A stretch of 64,000 bases of DNA. It comes from Marivivens geojensis. GTDB lineage: Bacteria > Pseudomonadota > Alphaproteobacteria > Rhodobacterales > Rhodobacteraceae. A model generated the notes under the pieces. The model saw only the letters and a program-made list of their open reading frames with translations, did no database searches and was not told the origin of the DNA. A program made the position numbers and the translations under genes. Positions 9,344 through 17,118 of the stretch are shown here, piece by piece. Numbering within the stretch: position 1 is the first letter of the stretch; each line of letters opens with the position of its first letter. The stretch lies in contig NZ_JALKCU010000001.1 in the NCBI RefSeq assembly GCF_023540835.1, positions 62,001 through 126,000 of the forward strand. Reading direction: 5' to 3'.

Positions 9344-10063
9344 GTGAGCGCACTCCGCGTCAGCGATCTGCACTACCGATACGGCTCGAAGGTGGCGCTA
9401 GATGGCGTCGGCTTTAGCATTGACGAGGGTCGGTTTTGCGCGCTCCTCGGACCCAATGGAGCAGGGAAATCCACGCTTTTTTCCCTGCTGACCGGTCTTC
9501 TGGCGGCTCCGGAAGGTGGGATCGCTATTGCGGGTCATGACATGAGAACCCAGCCGAAGGCAGCGCTCGCTCGAATGGGGGTCGTGTTTCAACAAACCAC
9601 ACTCGACCTTGATCTGACGGTCGCGCAGAACTTGCGCTATTTTGCGGCACTGCATGGATTGTCAGGTCGTAAGGCGGCAAACCGAATTGATGAAGCGCTT
9701 GATCGTTTGGACATGCTCGAGCGTGCATCTGAGAAAGTCCGAGCCCTAAACGGCGGTCATAGACGACGGACAGAGATCGCACGCGCGCTGCTGCATCGAC
9801 CTGCCGTCATGCTGCTGGACGAACCAACTGTTGGACTCGACGCTCCAGCCCGAGCCGCGATCACCAACCACGTTCATGATCTCTGTGACGACACACACAT
9901 GACGGTTCTATGGGCGACACATTTAACCGACGAAGTCCGACTGACCGACGAGTTAGTTATCCTTCATAAAGGCAAGGTTTTGGCATCTGACACGGCCCAC
10001 CGCATCGCCGGTGACCGCCCCTTGCAGGCTGCGTTCCTCGAAATGGTCGGTGAAACAGGATGA
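9344..10063 (+). CDS. ABC transporter ATPase, PQQ-associated
   Basis: A 239-residue ABC ATPase with GTG start. Walker A is GPNGAGKST (about 35-43), the signature is the unusual LNGGHRRRTEIARALL (about 135-150) and Walker B is VMLLDEPTVGLD. The LNGGH form in place of LSGGQ is usual for the ATPase found beside PQQ-dependent dehydrogenases. It overlaps the next gene, the permease, by 4 bp (ATGA). The pair resembles ABC-2 exporters; the cargo is unknown. Confidence 0.88.
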   Translation: MSALRVSDLHYRYGSKVALDGVGFSIDEGRFCALLGPNGAGKSTLFSLLTGLLAAPEGGIAIAGHDMRTQPKAALARMGVVFQQTTLDLDLTVAQNLRYFAALHGLSGRKAANRIDEALDRLDMLERASEKVRALNGGHRRRTEIARALLHRPAVMLLDEPTVGLDAPARAAITNHVHDLCDDTHMTVLWATHLTDEVRLTDELVILHKGKVLASDTAHRIAGDRPLQAAFLEMVGETG

Positions 10064-10848
10064 TATACTTCACCGCCCTCATCGCCATTATTCAACGCGA
10101 GGCGCTCCGCTACATCGGTCAACGAGAGCGCTTTATTGCGGCCCTGGTCCGTCCGCTGGTCTGGCTTTTGGTCTTTGCAGCAGGATTCCGTGCGGCGCTC
10201 GGCCTTTCGATCACGCCGCCTTACCTGACCTACATCACCTACGAGATTTACATCATCCCTGGGCTGTGCGGCATGATCCTGCTGTTCAATGGGATGCAGT
10301 CGTCACTATCGTTGGTCTACGATCGTGAAATGGGATCAATGAAGGTGCTTTTGACGGCCCCTCTGCCCCGTTGGTGGTTGCTGTTCTGCAAACTATTCGC
10401 AGGTGCTATCATCAGCATCCTACAATGCTACACCTTCCTATTAATCGCGGGAATCTACGGCATTCGGATGCCCACGATTGGCTACGTCACCGCATTCCCC
10501 GCCCTGTTGGTAGGTGGGCTGATGCTAGGAGCCTTGGGCCTCGCGCTCTCATCGTTCGTGAAGCAATTAGAGAACTTCGCAGGTGTGATGAACTTCGTGA
10601 TCTTCCCGATGTTCTTTCTATCCTCTGCGCTCTACCCACTCTGGAAAATGGCCGAAGCGGGCCGTTTGTTGCACGACATTTGCGCCGTGAACCCTTTTAC
10701 TCAGGCTGTCGAATTAATCCGATTTGCACTCTATGCTCAGTTCAATCTGCCTGCACTTGGCTGGAGCCTTCTCGCAACTGCTGCATTTCTCGCGCTGGCA
10801 ATCTGGGGCTACGACCCTGCCCGAGGTTTGATCCGCAAAAAGGGCTGA
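10060..10848 (+). CDS. ABC-2 type permease, PQQ-associated
   Basis: A 262-residue membrane protein with about six hydrophobic segments (near residues 28-45, 63-80, 108-130, 143-165, 175-195, 230-250). It is coupled to the ATPase by a 4-bp overlap. The block YDREMGSMKVLLTAPLPRWWLL followed by FPMFFLSSALYPLWKM is typical of ABC-2 exporters and of the PedC-like permease next to alcohol-oxidation genes. It ends the operon that starts at the binding protein. Confidence 0.87.
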   Translation: MIYFTALIAIIQREALRYIGQRERFIAALVRPLVWLLVFAAGFRAALGLSITPPYLTYITYEIYIIPGLCGMILLFNGMQSSLSLVYDREMGSMKVLLTAPLPRWWLLFCKLFAGAIISILQCYTFLLIAGIYGIRMPTIGYVTAFPALLVGGLMLGALGLALSSFVKQLENFAGVMNFVIFPMFFLSSALYPLWKMAEAGRLLHDICAVNPFTQAVELIRFALYAQFNLPALGWSLLATAAFLALAIWGYDPARGLIRKKG

Positions 10849-10856
10849 CGCCGATC

Positions 10857-10867
10857 TACGACCATAG
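10857..10867 (+). promoter_or_regulatory. TACGACCATAG motif before the Sel1-like gene
   Basis: An exact copy of TACGACCATAG, 53 bp before the start of the Sel1-like gene and 9 bp after the permease stop. Identical copies stand upstream of xoxF. The shared sequence suggests one regulator, perhaps the LuxR-type response regulator in this cluster. Confidence 0.45.
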
Positions 10868-10919
10868 GAAGGGCGACTTTTCATCGGGTTTTCGATAGTC
10901 TCAACGGATAGGGAGGACG

Positions 10920-11474
10920 ATGCATATGTTTAAGTTTGCTTTCATCATCGCAATTTTAGCGACACCAGCCTTGGCCGAAGAAGATGATCTATCGCTCTAC
11001 GGAGACCTCAACCGAGAAGAGCTAACCATGGATCGTATCCTCGAAGATATGAGCCGCGGCGAGACGTCGATGACAGGCTGCGCTGCGGGGTATTTTATGA
11101 CCAAAGGTGGCAATCATGACAGCGCCCGTCTTACCTTTGAAACCTGCGCAGATGCTGGCTATTCCGCCGCGATGTCTTGGATGGCCTATATGGAGGACAA
11201 CGGGTTTGGTGGCGACGGCTACATCGACCCTGAGGCCGCGGCAGAATGGAACCGTCAGGCCGCCGAAGCGGGCGATCCAGTCGGCATGTTTAACCACGGT
11301 ATCGATTTGATGCGCGGCTGGGGCGTCGAACAGAACAGCGAGGCAGGTAAAATATTTGTCGATCAGGCTGCATCGCAAGGCGTCGAAATTGCTCAGCGCC
11401 TGCGTGGCGCAGACTATGATTTAAACGAAATCACGCCTGACGCAGACAACTGGAAATTCTCGCCGTTGTTTTAA
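10920..11474 (+). CDS. Secreted Sel1-like repeat protein
   Basis: A 184-residue protein with a signal peptide (MHMFKFAFIIAILATPALAEE). Two to three Sel1/TPR-like helical repeats are visible: AAMSWMAYMEDNGFGGDGYIDPEAAAEWNRQAAEAGDPVGMFNHGIDLMRGWGVEQN holds the paired A-G-W and G-D-P positions. The RBS gggagga precedes the ATG. It stands alone behind its own TACGACCATAG motif and meets the ABC ATPase on the other strand end to end with a 4-bp overlap. Its role is unknown; the motif ties it to methanol-cluster control. Confidence 0.75.
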   Translation: MHMFKFAFIIAILATPALAEEDDLSLYGDLNREELTMDRILEDMSRGETSMTGCAAGYFMTKGGNHDSARLTFETCADAGYSAAMSWMAYMEDNGFGGDGYIDPEAAAEWNRQAAEAGDPVGMFNHGIDLMRGWGVEQNSEAGKIFVDQAASQGVEIAQRLRGADYDLNEITPDADNWKFSPLF

Positions 11475-12109
11475 ACAACGACAGCAGGTCGGCCATCCAA
11501 ACGAACGATGCGATCCGCCAATCGTTCGGCTTCACGCTCTTCATGCGTGATCAGAAGCGTTGCGGGCTGATCATCCGCCCTGAGCTTTTCAAAGAGTGTC
11601 ATCATTTCTTCGGCCAAGGACGGGTCAAGCGATACGAAAGGTTCGTCCATCAGCAGGATATCAGGACGCAGAGCGAAAGCCCGCGCGAGCGAGAGGCGCC
11701 GCTGTTGCCCGAGGCTGAGTTGATCGGGGAAAAGGTCGGCCTTATCTGCCAATCCCACTCTGGCTAGATGATCCAAAGCATCGCGTTCGGAAATACGCGT
11801 GGCGAGGCATAGGTTCTGCGCCAAGGTTCGCCAACGGAGCAAGGTCGGTTCTTGGAACACGACGGCTGGAACACCGCGCAATCGGACTTTGCCATGATAA
11901 CCCGTCTCAAGCCCCGCAATGATCCGCAGCAACGTCGTCTTACCGATCCCAGATGGCCCTGTCAGAGCAACGGTTTCACCACGCGCGACATCGAGCGTGA
12001 GCCTGCCGAGAATTGGCGCTCCCCTAATCGCGAAACCGTCCAATTCGACCGACAATACGGCCGAGCCCGCCAAAGCGGGCTCTATTATTTTTCTGAGAGT
12101 GGACACCAC
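11471..12109 (-). CDS. ABC transporter ATPase, nitrate/taurine-type
   Basis: A 212-residue ATPase with Walker A GPSGIGKTTLL (about 51-61), signature LSLGQQRRLSLARAF and Walker B ILLMDEPFVSLD. It resembles the ATPases of nitrate/sulfonate/taurine importers. It follows its binding protein by 3 bp. No permease gene is present on either side, as the next gene is convergent and not a membrane protein. Either a distant permease is used or the system is incomplete. Confidence 0.85.
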   Translation of the reverse strand: MVSTLRKIIEPALAGSAVLSVELDGFAIRGAPILGRLTLDVARGETVALTGPSGIGKTTLLRIIAGLETGYHGKVRLRGVPAVVFQEPTLLRWRTLAQNLCLATRISERDALDHLARVGLADKADLFPDQLSLGQQRRLSLARAFALRPDILLMDEPFVSLDPSLAEEMMTLFEKLRADDQPATLLITHEEREAERLADRIVRLDGRPAVVV

Positions 12110-12112
12110 TTC

Positions 12113-13087
12113 TTAGTTCCGTGGCTGAAGGAATATGCCCGAAGGCATTTCGGTCATGTCACCCACTAACTCTGCACCACCAAGTTCAATCATAAGCGCC
12201 ATCATGCGCGCCGCGGCTGCTTCATCAACTGATCCAGCTGCAGGAATACCCGCGATAAAGCCCGCCTTGAGAGCTTCAAACTGCTCATCCGATCTCGCGT
12301 TCATGCGATCCCGCAAACGATCCCATGCAGCAGAATCAGTTGCTAGGAGCGCCTTGGCATCGGCTGAGGCATCGGCCAGCGCGTAAACCAGGTCAGGATT
12401 TTCGGCGAAAGTCTCACCATGCACCACATAACCCAAAAGCGGTGTTTCTGGATCTAGTCCCAACGCCTCTGCTGCGGTCGAAACATCGACCAGACTGTGC
12501 ATCCCACCCGCTTCCATTTTCGCAGCCCAATGCCAGAAATTGATCGCGCCTTGGGTTTCGCCAGACAGAGCGGTTTCGGCAATCAGCGGCGGGGCGCCAA
12601 AGACCTGTTCAGTCTGCGCAACGAGGTCCATGCCGAACTCTTGCTGCGCGTAGGCCCGTAAGATCAGCCAGCTTTTATCAAGAGGTCCTCCAGCGATCCC
12701 AATCTTCGCACCATCAAGATCAGCCAAAGTTTGTGCAGTGCTATCGTCTTTCACCAATAGACCGCCTACCGCTTTGGAGTATGGAATAAAGACCAGATCA
12801 ACGCCGGCTGCCTTTTGACGTGCAACCCAGAGCCAATCCGACACAATTACATCCGCTTCACCGCCCAAGAACGCAATCTGGGAAGCGTTGCCACCACCCA
12901 TGCCCGTCACTTCGAGGTCAAAGCCATGATCCGCGTCGAACCCATAATGGGTAATCGTGTCCAACTCCCAGTTCACGGTGCCCGATTCCATGACCGCAGC
13001 ACGCAAAACTGGCGTTTCAGCACAGGCCGAAGAGGCTGCAATCACGGCACAAACAGCCGCTGAACCCAGCGTCTTGAGTAAAGTCAT
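12113..13087 (-). CDS. ABC substrate-binding protein, NMT1/TauA-like
   Basis: A 324-residue exported protein; signal peptide ends at ACAET (about residue 24). The fold is the nitrate/taurine/thiamine-precursor binding type: GGGNASQIAFLGGEADVIVSDWLWVARQ near 65-90 and LADLDGAKIGIAGGPLDKSWLIL near 122-144. Divergent from xoxF across a 211-bp control region with three TACGACCAT sites, which suggests co-regulation with methanol oxidation. The ligand is not known. A cofactor or C1-related solute is a guess only. Confidence 0.83.
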   Translation of the reverse strand: MTLLKTLGSAAVCAVIAASSACAETPVLRAAVMESGTVNWELDTITHYGFDADHGFDLEVTGMGGGNASQIAFLGGEADVIVSDWLWVARQKAAGVDLVFIPYSKAVGGLLVKDDSTAQTLADLDGAKIGIAGGPLDKSWLILRAYAQQEFGMDLVAQTEQVFGAPPLIAETALSGETQGAINFWHWAAKMEAGGMHSLVDVSTAAEALGLDPETPLLGYVVHGETFAENPDLVYALADASADAKALLATDSAAWDRLRDRMNARSDEQFEALKAGFIAGIPAAGSVDEAAAARMMALMIELGGAELVGDMTEMPSGIFLQPRN

Positions 13088-13137
13088 TTATTCCTCCCTA
13101 GTTGGAAGAACACTATCAGCGCACAGCTTTGCGGAAA

Positions 13138-13193
13138 TACGACCATAGGCGCAATTGCTGCAGTTGCATCTACGACCATAGCTACGACCATGG
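13138..13193. promoter_or_regulatory. Three TACGACCATRG repeats between the binding protein and xoxF
   Basis: Exact TACGACCATAG at 13138-13148 and 13171-13181, and TACGACCATGG at 13183-13193. The first two starts are 33 bp apart, close to three helical turns; the last two are 12 bp apart. They are in the only gap between the divergent binding-protein and xoxF genes. Direct repeats of this type fit binding by a response regulator; the LuxR-type regulator at 15187 is the obvious candidate, but this is inference. Confidence 0.55.
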
Positions 13194-13298
13194 TGTAATT
13201 CCCCTTGGATTAAACGCTCCCAATACTTGCGGCGGGGAGGAAGTGCGGAGTCCATCCGTCCTTCTTAAGACCCTCGAATTCGAGAACGGGAGGAACAG

Positions 13299-15056
13299 AT
13301 GAAGCGTTTCATCATGGCCGCGTCGGTCAGCCTTATGGCACTGGCATCAACGCAGGCAACCGCACAGGTCACCGAAGAAGAAGTGGCCAATGACCAAACC
13401 ATTACAGATCAAATCGTGACCAACGGTATGGGTCGTAACCTTCAGCGTTACAGCCCGTTGGATCAGATCAACACTGACTCAGTTCAGAACCTCGTGCCTG
13501 CGTGGGCGTTCTCGCTCGGCGGTGAAAAACAGCGCGGTCAGGAAACCCAACCGCTTGTGTACGATGGCATTATGTATGTCACAGGTTCCTATTCGCGCCT
13601 TTACGCTATCGACGTACATACTGGCGAAGAAATTTGGCAATACGACGCGCGTCTCCCCGAAGGCATTCTACCTTGCTGTGACGTGATCAACCGTGGCGCT
13701 GCGATCTACGGCGACAAAATCTTCTTCGGTACACTCGACGCGCGTCTGGTCGCATTGGACCTGAAAACTGGCGACGTTGTCTGGAACAAAAAAATTGCGG
13801 ATTACCGCGCTGGCTACTCCTACACAGCAGCACCCCTCATCGTGAACGGCCTCATCATCACAGGTAACTCGGGCGGTGAATTCGGTATCGTTGGCGAAGT
13901 TCAAGCACGCGACACCGAAACAGGTGAGCTCGTCTGGACCCGTCCGGTGATCGAAGGTCACATGGGCACCCTGAATGGCGAAGAATCGACCATGACTGGT
14001 ACGCTCAACGCGACCTGGCCGGGGGACATGTGGAAAACCGGCGGCGGCGCAACGTGGCTCGGTGGTTCGTATGACATCGAAACCGATACACTCGTCTTCG
14101 GTGCTGGTAACCCTGCGCCTTGGAACTCGCACCTTCGCAACGCTGGCACCCCTGTCGAAGGGAACGCGGGCGACAACCTCTACGCAGCATCCCGCCTCGG
14201 GATCGATCCCGCGACTGGCGAGATCAAATGGCACTTCCAAACGACCCCGCGCGAAGGCTGGGACTTTGACGGTGTGAACGAAGTGGTTGCCTACACTGAC
14301 CGCGATGGAAACGACCGCTTTGCAACCGCTGACCGAAACGGCTTCTTCTACGTTCTGAACCGCGAAGACGGTGCGTTCGTGAATGCAACGCCGTTCGTGC
14401 GTGACATTTCGTGGGCTTCGGGCATCGATGAAAACGGTCGTCCGATCTACAACGAAGACAACCGTCCTGGCGATCCAACCGCGGCATCTGATGGCGACAA
14501 AGGCGAAATGGTCTTTGCAGTGCCATCCTTCCTCGGTGGTAAGAACTGGATGCCGATGGCCTATTCGCAACGAACTGGTAACTTCTACGTTCCGTCGAAC
14601 GAATGGGGCATGGATATTTGGAACGAGCCTGTGACCTACCGCGAAGGCGCTGCCTACCTGGGTTCGGGCTTCACCATCAAACCGCTGTTCGAAGATTACA
14701 TCGGTTCGCTTAAAGCGATCGACCCAGATTCGGGCGATATCAAGTGGGAATACCGCAACGAAGCTCCGCTCTGGGGTGGTGTTATGACCACGGCTGGCGG
14801 TCTGGTGTTCTTCGGCACACCTGAAGGCAAGTTCATCGCACTGAACGATGAAACTGGCGAAGAAGTTTGGTCCTTCCAGACGGGTTCGGGCATCGTTGGT
14901 CAGCCTGTCACATGGGAAATGGACGGCGCGCAGTATGTGTCGGTCGTATCTGGTTGGGGTGGCGCTGTTCCGCTCTGGGGTGGCGAAGTTGCAAACCGTG
15001 TGAACTACCTGAACCAAGGTGGCATGGTTTGGACATTCAAACTCGCTGGCTCTTAA
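13299..15056 (+). CDS. xoxF: Lanthanide-dependent PQQ methanol dehydrogenase XoxF
   Basis: A 585-residue periplasmic quinoprotein with signal peptide (cleaved near ATAQ, residue 23). Eight-bladed propeller repeats with W-motifs are visible. The vicinal disulfide is CC at 126-127. Metal ligands appear as Glu194 (GGEFG) and Asn271 (GNPAPW). The WDFDG block has Asp322 and Asp324; the second Asp is the residue that separates lanthanide XoxF from calcium MxaF, which has Ala there. It oxidises methanol, and possibly formaldehyde or other alcohols, and should pass electrons to XoxG. The start follows gggaggaacag. A strong terminator follows, so the gene is probably monocistronic. Confidence 0.95.
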   Translation: MKRFIMAASVSLMALASTQATAQVTEEEVANDQTITDQIVTNGMGRNLQRYSPLDQINTDSVQNLVPAWAFSLGGEKQRGQETQPLVYDGIMYVTGSYSRLYAIDVHTGEEIWQYDARLPEGILPCCDVINRGAAIYGDKIFFGTLDARLVALDLKTGDVVWNKKIADYRAGYSYTAAPLIVNGLIITGNSGGEFGIVGEVQARDTETGELVWTRPVIEGHMGTLNGEESTMTGTLNATWPGDMWKTGGGATWLGGSYDIETDTLVFGAGNPAPWNSHLRNAGTPVEGNAGDNLYAASRLGIDPATGEIKWHFQTTPREGWDFDGVNEVVAYTDRDGNDRFATADRNGFFYVLNREDGAFVNATPFVRDISWASGIDENGRPIYNEDNRPGDPTAASDGDKGEMVFAVPSFLGGKNWMPMAYSQRTGNFYVPSNEWGMDIWNEPVTYREGAAYLGSGFTIKPLFEDYIGSLKAIDPDSGDIKWEYRNEAPLWGGVMTTAGGLVFFGTPEGKFIALNDETGEEVWSFQTGSGIVGQPVTWEMDGAQYVSVVSGWGGAVPLWGGEVANRVNYLNQGGMVWTFKLAGS

Positions 15057-15078
15057 TCTAGCCAAAATGAACTTTGGG

Positions 15079-15109
15079 AACGCGCCTTCGGGCGCGTTTC
15101 TTTGTTTTT
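15079..15109 (+). terminator. Terminator of xoxF
   Basis: Perfect 8-bp stem AACGCGCC / GGCGCGTT with a TTCG tetraloop at 15079-15098, followed by TCTTTGTTTTT. This is a strong intrinsic terminator 22 bp after the xoxF stop. Confidence 0.9.
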
Positions 15110-15186
15110 GACATAAGACCTTTGTGTCGTAGGAGGATGGCCGCTACCCTGTTAGCCTAGGGTTCCGATAACTCCGGACTCTGACC

Positions 15187-15885
15187 ATGTATCCTTTACG
15201 CGCAATGCCCATGACAAATACTTTCGCAACCGCCCTGATCATCGACGACCACCCGCTTTTTTGCGACGCGTTGTCTATGACCCTGCGGACCGTTGCTGCC
15301 ATTCAGCAGATTGATACGGCAGAGAATCTCGAAACTGGCCTTCGGAAAATAGCGAACGGCGCTGCGCCTGACGTGATTGTCTTGGACTTAAATTTGCCAG
15401 ACGTGAGCGGCCTTGACGGCCTGATCCGCCTGCGCACAGCCGTGCCAATCACCCCGATTGTCGTGGTGTCGTCCATGGCGGACCACCGAATGATTGGGTC
15501 CTGCATTCGTGCGGGTGCTACTGGATTTGTCCCCAAACATAGCCAGCGCGATGTGTTCCGCATGGCATTCGACAAAATCGCACGTGGCGAACGCTATGTC
15601 CCTGAAGGGGTTCCGCTCGACACAGACCCGAACACACCGCTGACCGACCACGAAGAAGCGATCGCCCGCTTGTCTCGCCTGACACGCCAACAGGCCCGAA
15701 TTCTTCAGCTGATCTGCGAAGGGAAACTTAACAAACAGATCGCTTATGATCTGACAATTGCCGAAACTACGGTAAAAGCACACGTTACGGCGATCATGCG
15801 CAAACTGGGTGTCCAAAGCCGCACACAAGCGGTTTTGATGGCACAGGAGGCCAGCTTTGCATCTGTCTTGCACGACATGTCCTGA
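15187..15885 (+). CDS. LuxR/NarL-family response regulator of the methanol cluster
   Basis: A 232-residue regulator. The receiver domain shows the acidic pair Asp20-Asp21, phosphoacceptor Asp67 (VIVLDLNLPD) and the conserved Lys in FVPKHS. The C-terminal helix-turn-helix (about 160-220) has LTRQQARILQLICEG and ETTVKAHVTAIMRKLG. A second possible start is nine codons in (15211). Position next to xoxF and a hybrid kinase resembles FlhR/FlhS-type systems that control C1 oxidation in Paracoccus and Rhodobacter. Control of the TACGACCAT sites is inferred. Confidence 0.87.
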   Translation: MYPLRAMPMTNTFATALIIDDHPLFCDALSMTLRTVAAIQQIDTAENLETGLRKIANGAAPDVIVLDLNLPDVSGLDGLIRLRTAVPITPIVVVSSMADHRMIGSCIRAGATGFVPKHSQRDVFRMAFDKIARGERYVPEGVPLDTDPNTPLTDHEEAIARLSRLTRQQARILQLICEGKLNKQIAYDLTIAETTVKAHVTAIMRKLGVQSRTQAVLMAQEASFASVLHDMS

Positions 15886-15900
15886 CAGGCATACGATCCC

Positions 15901-15927
15901 ATCGACTCGCCACCCGCGTGGGTCGAT
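15901..15927 (+). terminator. Hairpin between regulator and FIST gene
   Basis: Nested stem ATCGAC / GTCGAT enclosing CCAC / GTGG. There is no T-run, and the FIST gene's RBS (aaggagggggg) follows within a few bases. It may be a weak terminator, a processing site or a translation-modulating hairpin. Confidence 0.35.
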
Positions 15928-15945
15928 TAGCCAAGGAGGGGGGCT

Positions 15946-17118
15946 ATGGGAGGAAGCGGGAGGTCGTTGCTAGACGCAGCGACTCATCTGACAGGAATAG
16001 TGAAGTCGGCACAGGTACCATGTGACGCTAAGGATCCTATTGCAGCACTCAGTGACGCATTGGGCGATGGTCCTTTTGCGCTTGTCATTCTGTTTGCGAG
16101 TCCGTGTTCGGACTTTAAATCTGTCGTTGCTGAAGCAGCCCAAACTTTACCAACAGAGCATGTCCTCGGATGTACCACCGCGGGTGAACTCGGTCGGGGT
16201 GGTTATGACGAAAAGACAATTGTGGCGATGGGGCTTCCCGCATCACATTTTGCTGCTGCACCGATGCTGATTCCCGACCTTGAGGACCTCGATCAACAGG
16301 AAATCGTCGGACAAATGATCCGCACGCGGACCGTCCTCACCTCGCAGGCACCAGAATGGCAGCATGAATTCGCGTTCCTCGCCGTTGATGGCCTGTCGGT
16401 CAAAGAGGACGAAGTTGTTTCGGCAATTTCAAGCGGCCTCGGTCCCGTTCCGCTGTTTGGAGGATCGGCAGGCGACGGCGATCGATTTGGTGCCACGCTC
16501 GTCTCACTGGATGGGCAGGTCCACGCCCACGCGGCTGTATTATGTTTCGTCCGCACGATTTGCCCTGTCCATGTATTTAGTCTCGACCACCTGAGACCAA
16601 CCGAAATTCGCATGGTCGTGACAGAGGCCGACCCGAAACGACGGATCGTCCGTAAAATCAACGCAGAACCCGCTGCACGCGAATATGCGCGGCTCCTCGG
16701 CAAAGACCCTGAACAACTGTCCGCCTTTACCTTTGCAGCACACCCCGTGGTCGTGCGCTTTGGCGGCACGCACCATGTTCGCGCCATTCAACGTGTCTTG
16801 GACAATGGAGACTTGGTCTTCTTCTCAGCCATCGACGAAGGGCTGGTACTCGCACTTGCCGAACCCGAAGACATGGCGACCCACTTGGAACGGGAGCTCA
16901 AAGCTATCGGGAAGGGACGCAAACCTGATGCGATCTTTGCCTGCGATTGCATCTTGCGACGGGTAGAAGCACAGGAAAAACAAGCGACGACGGCTTTGTC
17001 CCAGATCATGGCGAACAATCGCGTCGTAGGTTTTTCCACATACGGCGAACAGATCAACAGTATGCACGTGAACCAAACGATGACGGGGGTGGCGATTTTC
17101 GCGCCGGATGGTGAATGA
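15946..17118 (+). CDS. FIST-domain sensory protein
   Basis: A 390-residue cytoplasmic protein with FIST_N (ALVILFASPCSDF near 45-57; VLGCTTAGELGRGGYDE near 77-93) and FIST_C at the end (ACDCILRR near 335, VVGFSTYGEQ near 358, VNQTMTGVAIF at the end). FIST domains are thought to bind small ligands and to feed two-component systems. Its stop overlaps the start of the hybrid kinase (ATGA), so it is very likely the kinase's sensory partner. Ligand unknown. Confidence 0.88.
   Translation: MGGSGRSLLDAATHLTGIVKSAQVPCDAKDPIAALSDALGDGPFALVILFASPCSDFKSVVAEAAQTLPTEHVLGCTTAGELGRGGYDEKTIVAMGLPASHFAAAPMLIPDLEDLDQQEIVGQMIRTRTVLTSQAPEWQHEFAFLAVDGLSVKEDEVVSAISSGLGPVPLFGGSAGDGDRFGATLVSLDGQVHAHAAVLCFVRTICPVHVFSLDHLRPTEIRMVVTEADPKRRIVRKINAEPAAREYARLLGKDPEQLSAFTFAAHPVVVRFGGTHHVRAIQRVLDNGDLVFFSAIDEGLVLALAEPEDMATHLERELKAIGKGRKPDAIFACDCILRRVEAQEKQATTALSQIMANNRVVGFSTYGEQINSMHVNQTMTGVAIFAPDGE

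Noticed and set aside
13299-15056. Calcium methanol dehydrogenase MxaF
   Set aside because: The second Asp of the WDFDG block is the lanthanide signature, and no mxaI gene follows.
13668-15065. 465-residue open frame antisense to xoxF
   Set aside because: It mirrors the xoxF codons and has no motif or RBS. Similar antisense frames cover gltB (26288-27115) and dnaK (58027-59172).
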